Part shown: positions 18,269-27,270 of the stretch, piece by piece
Layout of the letters: every line of letters starts with the position of its first letter
How positions within the stretch are numbered: position 1 is the first letter of the stretch
Assembly: GCA_012839205.1 (NCBI GenBank)
Contig: DUNT01000061.1
Location: 1-58,665 of the forward strand
Direction of reading: 5' to 3'
DNA: 58,665 bases
From: Clostridiaceae bacterium
GTDB lineage: Bacteria > Bacillota > Clostridia > DSM-8532
Made by a program: the position numbers and the translations under genes
Notes under the pieces: generated by a model
What the model saw: the letters and a program-made list of their open reading frames with translations, nothing else
Told to the model about the DNA's origin: nothing
Databases searched by the model: none

Positions 18269-19561
18269 TCAGAATAGTCTCTCATAGCATTTTTTTATAC
18301 CATGGCTGACCTTCTCTTTGTCAATGGTCTTGAATTCACCATTCTCATAGAGTATTTCACCGTCAACCATTGTCAGGCACACATCGGAGGCCTGAACCGA
18401 ATATGCCAGCGCCGAAACCACATTATGAACCGGCATCAGATGGGGTTTATCCATATCTATCATTATAATATCTGCTTTTGCCCCTTCTTTAATAACCCCC
18501 AGATTATCCATGCCAATGGCTATGGCACCGTTAACGGTGGCCATTTTTAATGATTCCATAGCAGTTATAAGCAATGGATCCTGATTTGCTCCCTTATGTA
18601 TAAGAGCCGCCAGATTTATTTCTTCAAACATATTAAGGTTATTATTGCTTGATGCGCCATCGGTTCCCAAAGCCACATTGACTCCTATGTTTAAAGCATT
18701 TGGAACAGGTGCAATTCCGCTGGCAAGTTTAAGATTACTTGATGGATTATGTGTCATGGTGACTTTATTATCGGCTAGAATTCTTGCATCATCTTCTGTT
18801 ATCCATACACAATGGGCTGCTACAGTTTTTTGCTCAAAGACTCCAAGATCATATAAATGTTTTGCAGGTGTTTTGCCGTACTTTTTCAGACAATCTTCAT
18901 GCTCAACCAGGGTTTCATCCAAATGCACATGGATGGGTGCTCCGTACTTTTGTGCAGTTTCAACTATTGCCCTTATATAGGCAGGAGAGCAGGTATAAAT
19001 AGCATGAGGGGCAAAAGCTCCGGTAATTCTGCCATTGGCAGCTCCGTTCCACCTTTTGTAAAAATCAATAGTTTCATTTAAACGGGTATCATCGGAAAAA
19101 TCAGGCCCCTCGCCTGTATTTATCATTCCTCTGGAGAGCTGTGCACGAATTCCTGATTCCTCAACAGCCCGGGCTAAGTCATTCATATGATCATACATAT
19201 CTATAAAGCATGTGGTACCTGATGCAATCATTTCCATGATTCCCAGAAGCGACCCGTAATAAATATCCTCCCCCTGAAGTTTTTCTTCAACAGGAAAAAT
19301 ATGATCAAAAAGCCAGGTCTGTAAACTCATATCATCAGCATAATTTCGTAGGAGAGTCATTGGAACATGACAGTGACCATTAATAAGCCCCGGCATCAGA
19401 AGTTTTCCAGATGCATCAATTACCCTCGCATTATTTTTCTGTTCATCATTAAGACTACCAATGGCACTGATTACATCATCCTCTACAAGAACATCGCAGG
19501 ATTCTGATATTTCTTGGTTATTCATGGTCAGTACCATAGCATTCTTAAAAATATATTTCAT
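18269..19561 (-). CDS. mtaD: MTA/SAH deaminase-like amidohydrolase
   Basis: 430 residues from ATG 19561, which follows GGAGG; a longer frame to 19645 would run into cdaR. The fold is a metal-dependent amidohydrolase: N-HCHVPM (first His pair), HAIYTCSP, PIHVHLDET (metal His), AAHCVW (His) and LGTDGASSNNNLNMFEE (metal Asp). These match the 5-methylthioadenosine/S-adenosylhomocysteine deaminase group, which turns adenosyl thioethers into inosyl forms in methyl-cycle salvage. Related chlorohydrolase/guanine deaminase-like enzymes share the motifs, so the substrate is likely rather than proven. It ends opposite rqcH and follows cdaR by 61 nt. Confidence 0.87.
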   Translation of the reverse strand: MKYIFKNAMVLTMNNQEISESCDVLVEDDVISAIGSLNDEQKNNARVIDASGKLLMPGLINGHCHVPMTLLRNYADDMSLQTWLFDHIFPVEEKLQGEDIYYGSLLGIMEMIASGTTCFIDMYDHMNDLARAVEESGIRAQLSRGMINTGEGPDFSDDTRLNETIDFYKRWNGAANGRITGAFAPHAIYTCSPAYIRAIVETAQKYGAPIHVHLDETLVEHEDCLKKYGKTPAKHLYDLGVFEQKTVAAHCVWITEDDARILADNKVTMTHNPSSNLKLASGIAPVPNALNIGVNVALGTDGASSNNNLNMFEEINLAALIHKGANQDPLLITAMESLKMATVNGAIAIGMDNLGVIKEGAKADIIMIDMDKPHLMPVHNVVSALAYSVQASDVCLTMVDGEILYENGEFKTIDKEKVSHGIKKCYERLF

Positions 19562-19622
19562 GAAAATTTCCTCCGGCATTAGTCTGTCTACTATTTCGGT
19601 TATATCATCCGGTTTATTTCTG

Positions 19623-20867
19623 TCATCCTCCCAGGTCATTATCATCGTTTGGAGTAATAATTATATTTACACTGTACTCTCCTATCAGAGTTACATTATT
19701 GGGGACAGTAACTGTAAGCGGAACTTCATGTTCTCCGGGCAAAAGATCGCTCACATTTATTGACAGTCTTATATCAGTGGCTTTTATAGCATTTACATCT
19801 TCACTCTTACCTTTTACAGTGATAGGTATTGCATCATTAGTAACCCTATAACTCATATTTCCCGTGTTATCCCCGTGGAAAATCGAAACATGACCAGGGG
19901 ACATATTAATATTGCGGGTTATATATTTCTCAATAATTACCTCGGCTGTTAGACGTTCTGCATCCTCTTCCAATATAGTGGCACCTTTCGGAAGGTTTGT
20001 TACCAGCGGCGTTATAAATGTTTCTGATTTATCAGTTATATCAATTACCTCGGTGCTGACACTTTTAATGCCGTCAAGTACGTTTCTGCTGCCCAAAACT
20101 CGTACATTTGGCATAGAAAACTTAATTTCCTTCACATAATAATCATCCAGAGGTTTGCCTTTGGTACTTGCAAAAACCGGTACATTTTTTGCAAGATTAT
20201 AGGAAACAATAATGGGAATTTTCCCTTCAAATTGCCTTAAAATTTCACCTTTGTCATCCAGTACCGTTCCCCGCATAACAATTTCTTTTTTATCATCAAC
20301 TTCGTCCAGATTTACCAGTACAACTACCTTACTTACCTTTGATATGCTGCTTTCCTTTTCCTCGAGAATAACATTGCTTGGCTCAACCTTTAAATTAATA
20401 AGCTCGTAACCGGTTGGAAGGGAACCTGTAAATTCTACTTCAACAGGGTACTGCTTGCCAATAACGCGCTCAAAATTAAGGTTCACAGACGTAGGGTTAA
20501 TTCCCATTATTATAATATCTTGATCTCCTATATACTCAGGAGCATTAATATTAACCGTCTGGCGTCCTGAAGAAGCAATCTCTGATAAATCAATGGAAAC
20601 AATAAAATCATTGACAGTAACTTTTGATATCTTTTCTCTGCGTCCTTTTATCTTGACATCAACACTTGTAGGAAGTTGCGACCCAACAATCTGAAAATTA
20701 TTGCTATGAAGCACATCCACATTACTGGTTAAAGGAACAGCAATGGTCCTCTCTTCAAAAGGGTTCTCCAAATCCAATACTACAAACCAAATCAATATAG
20801 CGGCGAGTATGGAGACAACTTTTACAACCAAATCCTTTTCAAATAAATTATTTATTAGCTTGTTCAT
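19623..20867 (-). CDS. cdaR: YbbR-domain protein CdaR, regulator of CdaA
   Basis: 414 residues: one N-terminal span (about 15-31, VVKVVSILAAILIWFVVL), then extracytoplasmic YbbR repeats. At least four beta-rich units of about 80 residues are visible, each opening with a V-V-V-type strand and ending with motifs such as GSLPTGYELINLKVEPSNVILE and GATILEEDAERLTAEVIIEKY. CdaR binds and modulates the membrane diadenylate cyclase CdaA. The gene overlaps cdaA by 20 nt, indicating coupling. The usual third gene, glmM, does not follow; an amidohydrolase does. Confidence 0.9.
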   Translation of the reverse strand: MNKLINNLFEKDLVVKVVSILAAILIWFVVLDLENPFEERTIAVPLTSNVDVLHSNNFQIVGSQLPTSVDVKIKGRREKISKVTVNDFIVSIDLSEIASSGRQTVNINAPEYIGDQDIIIMGINPTSVNLNFERVIGKQYPVEVEFTGSLPTGYELINLKVEPSNVILEEKESSISKVSKVVVLVNLDEVDDKKEIVMRGTVLDDKGEILRQFEGKIPIIVSYNLAKNVPVFASTKGKPLDDYYVKEIKFSMPNVRVLGSRNVLDGIKSVSTEVIDITDKSETFITPLVTNLPKGATILEEDAERLTAEVIIEKYITRNINMSPGHVSIFHGDNTGNMSYRVTNDAIPITVKGKSEDVNAIKATDIRLSINVSDLLPGEHEVPLTVTVPNNVTLIGEYSVNIIITPNDDNDLGG

Positions 20868-21732
20868 CCTGTTTCACCTTTCTGAATGTAAAAAGCTTTC
20901 TGTCAGTATCACTGTCTAGCAAGAATTTGGTTAATGCTCTTCTGAGCATATCAGGGGTCAGGTTCCTGGTAAGACCACCGCTGTGGGCATATGATATTTT
21001 ACCCGATTCCTCCGACACCACAACAGCAATGGCATCTGATACCTCAGTTATACCCAGGGCAGCACGATGGCGGGTTCCTAATTCCCTGCTCAGCCCAGGA
21101 TTCTGGGTAAGTGGCAGATAACACGCCGCAGCTTTAATTTTATCATTGCGAATGATAACGGCTCCGTCATGCAGTGGTGTTTTTGGGGTGAAAATATTAA
21201 GCAGAAGCTCACTTGATAACATTGCGTCCATCTGAGTGCCTGTGTTAACTATGTCCCCTATTTTGGTAGTTCTTTCGATTATTATCAAGGCACCAATATA
21301 TTCCTGAGATAAAGCAGTACATGCTTTGACAACCGATTCGATGGCTGATATTGTTCTGAATCTGTCTTCATCGGTTTTCCTCAGCATAATATCCTGGAAA
21401 CCGCTGCTGCCGAGTTTTTCAAGCGCTCTCCTAAGTTCAGGCTGAAAAATGACAATCAAGCTGAATCCAAAAAGCTGTATTGTTCCTTTCAAAAGATAGG
21501 CAATAGTCTTTAGGCCTAATACTTCAGATATTTTTGAGAATATCAGGATGAAAAACAAACCTTTGACCAACTGGAGGGCACGGGTTTCTCTTACAAGCTG
21601 AATACTCTTATAGACTACATATGAAATTAAAGATATTTCAATTATTAGCCTGATAATATCTAATGGACCATTCAGACCCAAAAAATTCGTAATATAACTA
21701 AAAACATCTCCTATTGTCATACTTCCGGGCAC
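20848..21732 (-). CDS. cdaA: Diadenylate cyclase CdaA (c-di-AMP synthase)
   Basis: 294 residues: three N-terminal membrane spans (about 20-100), a linker with the FQPELRRALEKLG landmark, and the DAC catalytic domain. The two catalytic motifs are intact: DGA (PLHDGAVIIRND) and RHR (GTRHRAALG). It condenses two ATP to c-di-AMP, which controls potassium and osmolyte balance and wall stress. The start is GTG 21732, seven nt after AGGAG; ATG four codons later is an alternative. It is the first gene of cdaA-cdaR and has its own good promoter. Confidence 0.95.
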   Translation of the reverse strand: MPGSMTIGDVFSYITNFLGLNGPLDIIRLIIEISLISYVVYKSIQLVRETRALQLVKGLFFILIFSKISEVLGLKTIAYLLKGTIQLFGFSLIVIFQPELRRALEKLGSSGFQDIMLRKTDEDRFRTISAIESVVKACTALSQEYIGALIIIERTTKIGDIVNTGTQMDAMLSSELLLNIFTPKTPLHDGAVIIRNDKIKAAACYLPLTQNPGLSRELGTRHRAALGITEVSDAIAVVVSEESGKISYAHSGGLTRNLTPDMLRRALTKFLLDSDTDRKLFTFRKVKQDEQANK

Positions 21733-21802
21733 ACAACTGCTCCTATCTTTTATTATTGATTCAAGCTATGAAAATCCCAAATAACTAATCTTCTTACAAT
21801 AA

Positions 21803-21831
21803 ATTATATCTTCTTGTATAAATAATTGCAA
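21803..21831 (-). promoter_or_regulatory. SigA promoter of cdaA-cdaR
   Basis: Minus strand TTGCAA (21831-21826), 17 nt, TATAAT (21808-21803), about 70 nt before the cdaA GTG. The -10 is consensus and the -35 matches four of six. It separates cdaA from the upstream holA unit. Confidence 0.75.
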
Positions 21832-21913
21832 TAAAGCGATTATCATATATCAGCTGTATAAAACCTGTATCCCATCTGTATTATTAGATAATCAGGAAGT
21901 TGTTAAACCCCTG

Positions 21914-23044
21914 TTAAAGGCTTATTTTTTCTAATAAGAGTTCTAACGCTAATTTGGGCTCTATAAGCCCCTTTTTATATTTTTCCTCTGCTTCCATACA
22001 GTTTTCTAACATATTTTTTAAGAACTCAACGCTCATCCCGCGAGCCTGCTGGGTCATTATTTTCAAAGCATAAGGGTGTTTCCCCTGAAAATACTGGTTT
22101 ATTTGTGCTTGCGTAGCCCCATCATCCATCAATAGCTTTAGTTTTAATATTTCACCCATCTGTTTTGAAAGCATAGCCAGAATCTTTTGTTCAGGTTCCT
22201 TTAGAGCTATAATCTCATTCAGGATATTTAATGCCTCTGGTATATCTTTTTTCGCCACAGCATCCAAAAGATCAAATATAATGCTCTTTATGGTGGGGAT
22301 TGCCATGAGCTTAACATCTTCTAATGTAATATCTTTTCGATCTCCGGCATAATCAGCAAGTTTAAATATTTCATTTCTCAAGGTATACATATCTGGTTCA
22401 CTGACTGCCACAAGATGCTGAGCCGCCTCATATTCAATATTCTTTTTTAATGATTTCATTCCCTTTATGACCCAGGGTACAAGTTCTGAAGGCTTATTTC
22501 GGTTAAACTCCAGGGAAAGTCCATATGCCGCAACCTGTTTATATATTTTGAGCCTTTTATCAGCTTGGCTTTCTATAAATATAAGGCATGTGGTGTCTGG
22601 TATATCGGAGATATAGTCAATTAATGCGTCCTGAGGTTTGTTTTTATGTCGGGATTCTGTCTTCGGCTTTACATCGTCTTCTTCAGGTAAATATTCGTCA
22701 TTTGAAGAAACAGCGCTTTTCTTTGATTTGCTGTAGAATAAACCTGAGTACTTAACTATCACCAGTTTTCGCTGGGCAAAAACCGGGAAGGTATCACAGG
22801 CATCAATAATATCATCAATATTAATATTAGCCTCAAATATAGACAGGTTAAGACTTTCATTTTCGCCTTCAAGAATCAGTCCTTTTAAAGCTCCAACATA
22901 GTAATCTATTAAAAACGGTTCATTGCCATGAAAAAGATAAACTTTGGCAGGATTTTTAGTCTTAAGCTGTTGCTTAAGTTTGTCCAAATTCTGCTTATTG
23001 CTATCTTTTCCATAGCTTCTTGCGGCATAATTGTTTCCGCCCAT
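21914..23044 (-). CDS. holA: DNA polymerase III delta subunit HolA
   Basis: 376 residues. The N-terminal AAA+-like domain begins VYLFHGNEPFLIDYYV, the family landmark (degenerate P-loop). Residues about 105-145 are a charged, low-complexity insert (SNDEYLPEEDDVKPK). The C-terminal helical collar follows (IFDLLDAVAKKDIPEALNILNEI, then MLSKQMGEILKLKLLM). Delta opens the beta clamp in the clamp loader. The ATG at 23044 follows GGGGGTT. Transcription probably starts from the extended -10 at the end of the repeat element just upstream. Confidence 0.92.
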   Translation of the reverse strand: MGGNNYAARSYGKDSNKQNLDKLKQQLKTKNPAKVYLFHGNEPFLIDYYVGALKGLILEGENESLNLSIFEANINIDDIIDACDTFPVFAQRKLVIVKYSGLFYSKSKKSAVSSNDEYLPEEDDVKPKTESRHKNKPQDALIDYISDIPDTTCLIFIESQADKRLKIYKQVAAYGLSLEFNRNKPSELVPWVIKGMKSLKKNIEYEAAQHLVAVSEPDMYTLRNEIFKLADYAGDRKDITLEDVKLMAIPTIKSIIFDLLDAVAKKDIPEALNILNEIIALKEPEQKILAMLSKQMGEILKLKLLMDDGATQAQINQYFQGKHPYALKIMTQQARGMSVEFLKNMLENCMEAEEKYKKGLIEPKLALELLLEKISL

Positions 23045-23076
23045 AAAAAATAAACCCCCAATATACTATCAGGATT

Positions 23077-23320
23077 TTATTATATCATAAGTTCAGCAAA
23101 GCAATTTATTGCTTTGAGCCGTCGTCAGACGGCGCTACCGCATGCTGTGCATGCGGTAGCTGCTTAATGATTCAATGTTCCCGGGCACCCCATTGTCATC
23201 TTGAGTCCCCGTGTCATTCTGAGCGCTAGCGAAGAATCTTATGCGTTGACGTGAAAGATCCTTCGACTCCGCTGTGCTACGCTCAGGATGACACCTTCGG
23301 TAACGGGTGGGGTTCTTATG
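23077..23320 (+). repeat. Composite structured repeat, copy 1
   Basis: About 240 nt shared with 29286-29526, which is in opposite orientation. In order: an outward promoter end (TTATTATATCATAAGTTCAG), hairpin H1 23097-23116 (nine pairs), H2 23118-23133 (six pairs), H3 23134-23160 (twelve pairs), a conserved block (TTCAATGTTC, CGGGCACCC), and a long imperfect palindrome H4 23212-23293 bounded by TGTCATTCTGAGCG and CGCTCAGGATGACA. The tail GGTAACGGG-GGTT follows and runs into the thrS stop codon. Loops and some stems differ between copies while pairing is kept. No coding frame is apparent. It fills the thrS-holA gap. Confidence 0.8.
23079..23087 (-). promoter_or_regulatory. Extended -10 promoter of holA at repeat end
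   Basis: On the minus strand TGATATAAT (23087-23079) forms TG-N-TATAAT, an extended -10 that needs little -35. The predicted start is near 23072, about 28 nt before the holA ATG. The same end in copy 2 of the repeat gives TGTTATAAT before the penicillin-binding protein. Confidence 0.6.
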
Positions 23321-25226
23321 CCCGTGTTCTTATTTCCTCTACAATTTTTTCTACAAATTCATCAACGGTCATTGTGCCTAAGTCTCCATCTTTTCTGGAT
23401 CTAACCGCAACCGATTCCCGTTCTAACTCCTTATCACCAATAACAAGCATATAAGGAACTTTCTCAAGCTGAGCCTCACGTATCTTGAACCCTATCTTTT
23501 CATTGCGATCATCTACTTCAACATAAACATCCTGGTCTCTGAGCTTATCTGCAACTTTCCTGGCAAAGTCATGATGCTTGTCCAAAATGGGTATTATCTT
23601 TGCCTGTACCGGAGCAAGCCATACCGGGAATGCTCCGGCATAGTGTTCAATAAGTATTCCAAAGAATCTTTCAATTGAACCCAGCAGTGCTCTGTGAATC
23701 ATATAGGGTCGTTTCTTGCTCCCGTCTGAGGCGATATAGGTCATGTCAAAACGCTCAGGCTCATTAAAGTCAAATTGTATTGTGGAGCATTGCCATTCAC
23801 GGTTAAGGGCGTCCTTTATCTTAATATCAATTTTAGGTCCGTAGAATGCCCCGCCTCCTTCGTCCATATCACAATCCAGGCCTTCGGCTGCAACAGCTTC
23901 CTTCAAGGCCTTGGTAGCTGCTTCCCACATGCTGTCATCCCCAACATATTTATCTTTGGGTTTTGTTGAGACATATATTTTATAATCCTTAAAGCCGAAA
24001 GCATTGAGCATGGAAAGGCAGAACCTTAATACTCTGCGGATTTCATCAGGCATTTGTTCGGGAGCGCAGAAAATATGGGCGTCATCCTGGGTAAATCCCC
24101 TTACTCTCAAAAGACCATGCAGAGTTCCGCTTTTTTCATAGCGGTATACTGTTCCCAATTCAGCCCATCTGTATGGCAAATCACGATAAGAGTGCATCCT
24201 GCTATTATAAATGGCAATATGGAATGGGCAGTTCATGGGCTTAGCATAAAAATCCTGTCCGTCTACATCCATGGCAGAATACATGCCTTCCTTATAGAAT
24301 CCAAGATGCCCTGATGTCTCCCACAGCTGTCCTCTGCCTATATGGGGAGTATTAACCAAATCGTATCCATTGCGAATATGCTGTTTTTTCCAGAAATCCT
24401 CAATATGCATTCTGACGCGGGCACCCTTTGGATGCCATAATACAAGACCGGGGCCAACTTCTTCATCAAAAGAAAATAGCTCCAACTCCTTGCCGAGACG
24501 TCTGTGGTCACGTTTTTCTGCTTCTTCCAGCATCTTGAGATACTCGTCTAATTGGCTGGCTTTAGGAAACGCAGTGCCGTATATTCTCTGGAGCATCTTA
24601 TTCTTCTCGTCACCTCTCCAGTAGGCACCCGCCAGCTGCATGAGCTTTACAGCCTTCAACTTTCCTGTTGACATCAAATGGGGACCTGCACAGAGATCTG
24701 TAAAATCTCCCTGCTTATAGAAGGATATCTCCGAGTCTCCTGGAAGTTCTTTAATAAGCTCAATCTTATAAGGCTCATCCTTCATAAGCTCAAGAGCTTC
24801 ATTTCTGGGAAGAGAAAACCTTTCTATGGCAATATCTTCTTTTATTATTTTCTTCATTTCTTTCTCTATTGCAGCCATGTCCTCGGGAGTAAAGTTCTTG
24901 TCCAAGTCGAAATCATAGTAGAAGCCGGTATCAATAGCCGGACCGATGGCCAGCTTTGTACCCGGGAATAACCTTAAGACAGCCTGTGCCATTATGTGGG
25001 ATGCAGTATGCCAATAGGCATGCTTGCCTCCTTCATCATCAAAAGTAAGAATGCTTAACTCGCAGTCTTCATACAAAGGTGTTCGTAAATCCTTCAGCTC
25101 ACCATTTACTTCTGCTGCCAAAGCAACCCGGGCAAGACCCTGGCTGATATCCTTTGCTATATCCCAAATGGTGATTCCACTCTCATAGGATTTGGTGCTT
25201 CCGTCTTTTAATTTAATATTTATCAT
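23316..25226 (-). CDS. thrS: Threonyl-tRNA synthetase
   Basis: 636 residues, full length. It has a TGS domain (1-62), an editing domain with HTASH (HxxxH) near 73-77, and the class II core. Core motifs: zinc ligand Cys in KPMNCPFHI, motif 2 RYEKSGTLHGLLRVRGFTQDD, motif 3 MIHRALLGSIERFFGILIEHYAG. The C-terminal anticodon-binding domain follows (PVWLAPVQAKIIPI). It charges tRNA-Thr and edits misactivated serine. The ATG follows AAAGGAGTGG. Expression is controlled by the upstream T-box leader. Its stop codon lies at the very edge of the composite repeat. Confidence 0.97.
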   Translation of the reverse strand: MINIKLKDGSTKSYESGITIWDIAKDISQGLARVALAAEVNGELKDLRTPLYEDCELSILTFDDEGGKHAYWHTASHIMAQAVLRLFPGTKLAIGPAIDTGFYYDFDLDKNFTPEDMAAIEKEMKKIIKEDIAIERFSLPRNEALELMKDEPYKIELIKELPGDSEISFYKQGDFTDLCAGPHLMSTGKLKAVKLMQLAGAYWRGDEKNKMLQRIYGTAFPKASQLDEYLKMLEEAEKRDHRRLGKELELFSFDEEVGPGLVLWHPKGARVRMHIEDFWKKQHIRNGYDLVNTPHIGRGQLWETSGHLGFYKEGMYSAMDVDGQDFYAKPMNCPFHIAIYNSRMHSYRDLPYRWAELGTVYRYEKSGTLHGLLRVRGFTQDDAHIFCAPEQMPDEIRRVLRFCLSMLNAFGFKDYKIYVSTKPKDKYVGDDSMWEAATKALKEAVAAEGLDCDMDEGGGAFYGPKIDIKIKDALNREWQCSTIQFDFNEPERFDMTYIASDGSKKRPYMIHRALLGSIERFFGILIEHYAGAFPVWLAPVQAKIIPILDKHHDFARKVADKLRDQDVYVEVDDRNEKIGFKIREAQLEKVPYMLVIGDKELERESVAVRSRKDGDLGTMTVDEFVEKIVEEIRTRA

Positions 25227-25291
25227 ATTAGGTCCACTCCTTTAAAATATTCTATAGTATCACCTGTCACCGTGTTCAATCCGGGTATACA

Positions 25292-25554
25292 GTAAAAAAC
25301 TCTCACCCAAATGCAATTACATTTAAGGGTGAGAGCTAATACTCACACGGTTCCACCTTAATTACAGAAATAGTTCTGTCACTCAACAGATTATAACGTA
25401 ATCAACGTGATAGCTTACTATTATTTCGGCTATCAAGCTCCAGGGCGGTTCAAAACTGTGATTCGCAGGACGGATTTCAGCCGGGTCCTTCCCTCTCTTA
25501 AGCGTTTGCATCAGTTTTGCATGTCCCCTTCAAAGCATTTTTTATATTAAAGAT
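25292..25554 (-). promoter_or_regulatory. T-box riboswitch leader of thrS
   Basis: About 260 nt of leader between the promoter and thrS. The T-box core reads TAAGGTGGAACCGTG on the minus strand (25360-25346), nearly identical to the family consensus. It is followed by a terminator with eight T. Upstream is the long stem I region (25400-25545), including GAGAGGG and CCCTGGAGC strands. An ACC triplet at 25449-25447, in TTTGAACCG, would fit a Thr specifier; its exact placement in the loop is my inference. Uncharged tRNA-Thr should pair with GGAACC and prevent termination. Confidence 0.9.
25300..25335 (-). terminator. T-box regulated terminator
   Basis: CTCTCACCC (25300-25308) pairs with GGGTGAGAG (25327-25335). 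On the minus strand the hairpin is followed by TTTTTTAC. It is the terminator half of the thrS T-box switch; the antiterminator would form from the T-box sequence just upstream. Confidence 0.85.
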
Positions 25555-25560
25555 AAATTC

Positions 25561-25589
25561 ATAATACAATATCAGGTTTTCCTTGTCAA
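25561..25589 (-). promoter_or_regulatory. SigA promoter of the thrS T-box leader
   Basis: Minus strand TTGACA (25589-25584), exactly 17 nt, TATTAT (25566-25561). The -35 is consensus and the -10 matches five of six. It gives a start near 25554. Confidence 0.85.
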
Positions 25590-25615
25590 ACCCAATGTTT
25601 ATATATCATATATTA

Positions 25616-26413
25616 CTATTCTGAAATAAACTTATGTATTACATGAGCTACACCATCTTCTTCGTTGGATAGTGTAATATAATCCGCTTTTTCTTTAATT
25701 TCATCGGGGGAATTTGCCATTGCCACACCTAATCCGGCATATTCAATCATGGATAAATCATTAAACCCATCTCCTACAGCTATCATTTCACTTTGCTTTA
25801 TACCGTAATACTGCCCCAGTTTCTCCATTGCAATTGCTTTTGAAGCGTTTTTATCGACAAATTCCATGAAATATGGCCTTGAGGGATGGAAATTGATATT
25901 GTCGCCTAAATATCTTCCAATTTCTTTTTGGTATTGCTCTATTTTTTCAACTTCATCATACCAGATTATTTTGGTCACGCCGTTTTCAATAAGCTGTTCC
26001 ATATTATCTATGACGACAGGCTCCACCCCTATTGCCATCTTGTAGTTATTTACTCTCTCATTAAGTTCAGGTACATAAACCCTGTTATCATTCCATATGA
26101 TGATGGTTACATTGTATTTTTCACCTAACCTGATAATATCTCTTGAATCATTTCGGGACAACTTTTGCTCATATAGTACCTTTTTTGACTTTCCCAGAAC
26201 AACCATAGCCCCATTATATGTAATGAAGGGCACATCAAGATTCAGTATTTCGTTCAGTTTCTCGACACCCTGTATGGGTCTGCCTGATGCAATGGTAAAT
26301 ATGAGACCTTTGTCAACCCATTGCCTGATTGCATTTTTATTATTCTCGGTAAGCTGGCCATTATTATTTAATAGAGTGCCGTCTATATCTACCGCCATAA
26401 GTTTGTAAGCCAT
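25616..26413 (-). CDS. Cof-type HAD-superfamily phosphatase
   Basis: 265 residues with all four HAD motifs: DIDGTLL (residues 9-15, nucleophile Asp9), TIASGRP (motif II Ser), a lysine in NASKAIAMEKL (motif III), and GDGFNDLSMI (motif IV). The C2-type cap between motifs II and III makes it Cof/YidA-like. Such enzymes dephosphorylate sugar phosphates or related small molecules; the substrate cannot be told. The ATG follows AAAGGAG. It lies between the thrS leader and the nif3 gene, on the minus strand. Confidence 0.9.
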   Translation of the reverse strand: MAYKLMAVDIDGTLLNNNGQLTENNKNAIRQWVDKGLIFTIASGRPIQGVEKLNEILNLDVPFITYNGAMVVLGKSKKVLYEQKLSRNDSRDIIRLGEKYNVTIIIWNDNRVYVPELNERVNNYKMAIGVEPVVIDNMEQLIENGVTKIIWYDEVEKIEQYQKEIGRYLGDNINFHPSRPYFMEFVDKNASKAIAMEKLGQYYGIKQSEMIAVGDGFNDLSMIEYAGLGVAMANSPDEIKEKADYITLSNEEDGVAHVIHKFISE

Positions 26414-26480
26414 TTGTTAACTCCTTTTTGTTGCTTTTTGTTATATAAAAATGTCTGTTCATATTTGTGATTTAAGTATA

Positions 26481-27266
26481 TTAATAATAAGTAAAAACAT
26501 CTTTTCCTTTGTATCGTATTACATTTATATTTGAAAAGCGCTCCTCAATAATATCCGCCATCACGTCCACAAAAATTATCTCCGTTCCGTAATGCCCTGC
26601 ATCAATTGTGAATATCCCGTTATATAAAAGCTCCTGGGCATCGTGATATTTTAAATCTCCTGTAATCAGAACAACAGGACTAATACCGATAAGATTATCC
26701 AGGATATCTCTGTCATATGAACCATTATAAACAGCTACCTTCGTTATTGTCTGGGGAATATCCCCTACATACCTGATACTATCAAGAGACAGCTTTGATT
26801 TTACCCTGCTGATAAACTCCATTCCTCCAGTGGACCTGATTTCTCCATATCTTCCGGCACCATATTCAGCTGAATCAAAGGATGTAGTTTTTAAGACTTT
26901 TATATTCTTCAGTCCCAGCTTATCACACAACAAATCACTAAGGCCACCGTCAGCTGAGTCAAAATTTGTATGGCTGCTGTAGAGTGCTAAATCATTCTTT
27001 ATTGCTTTAATCAAAATACCGCTTTCTTTAGTTGTTCCGGTAAAATTCTTCAATCCTTTAAATATTGTAGGATGATGAGATAAAACCAGTTGGCAATTAT
27101 CCGAAATTGCATGGTCAATGGCCTCATTATCAACATCAAGACATACCAGCACTTTAGATATCTCTGTGTCGGGATTTCCAAGAACCAAACCGCTGTTGTC
27201 ATAGACCTCCTGAAGTGAGATGGGGGCCATCTCCTCTATATAGTTTATTAGGTTTCTTAACTTCAT
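26481..27266 (-). CDS. Nif3-like dinuclear metal centre protein
   Basis: 261 residues. Conserved metal-binding pieces are visible: the SHHPTIFKG pair of histidines (about 64-72), HTNFDSADGG, and near the C-terminus GHYGTE. It opens with the family start LRNLINYIEEMAPISLQEVYDNSGLVLG. The family forms hexamers with two metals per subunit, and its molecular role is still debated (annotated as GTP cyclohydrolase I type 2 homologue). It starts 4 nt after trmK, the usual pairing in Firmicutes. Confidence 0.92.
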   Translation of the reverse strand: MKLRNLINYIEEMAPISLQEVYDNSGLVLGNPDTEISKVLVCLDVDNEAIDHAISDNCQLVLSHHPTIFKGLKNFTGTTKESGILIKAIKNDLALYSSHTNFDSADGGLSDLLCDKLGLKNIKVLKTTSFDSAEYGAGRYGEIRSTGGMEFISRVKSKLSLDSIRYVGDIPQTITKVAVYNGSYDRDILDNLIGISPVVLITGDLKYHDAQELLYNGIFTIDAGHYGTEIIFVDVMADIIEERFSNINVIRYKGKDVFTYY

Positions 27267-27270
27267 TTAT

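Noticed and set aside
19562-19645. 28-codon extension of the amidohydrolase into cdaR
   Set aside because: It overlaps cdaR, and ATG 19561 has a clear GGAGG and the family N-terminus.
23097-23160. Row of short hairpins as a CRISPR array
   Set aside because: The three stems differ in sequence and are not spaced by unique spacers; no cas gene is near.
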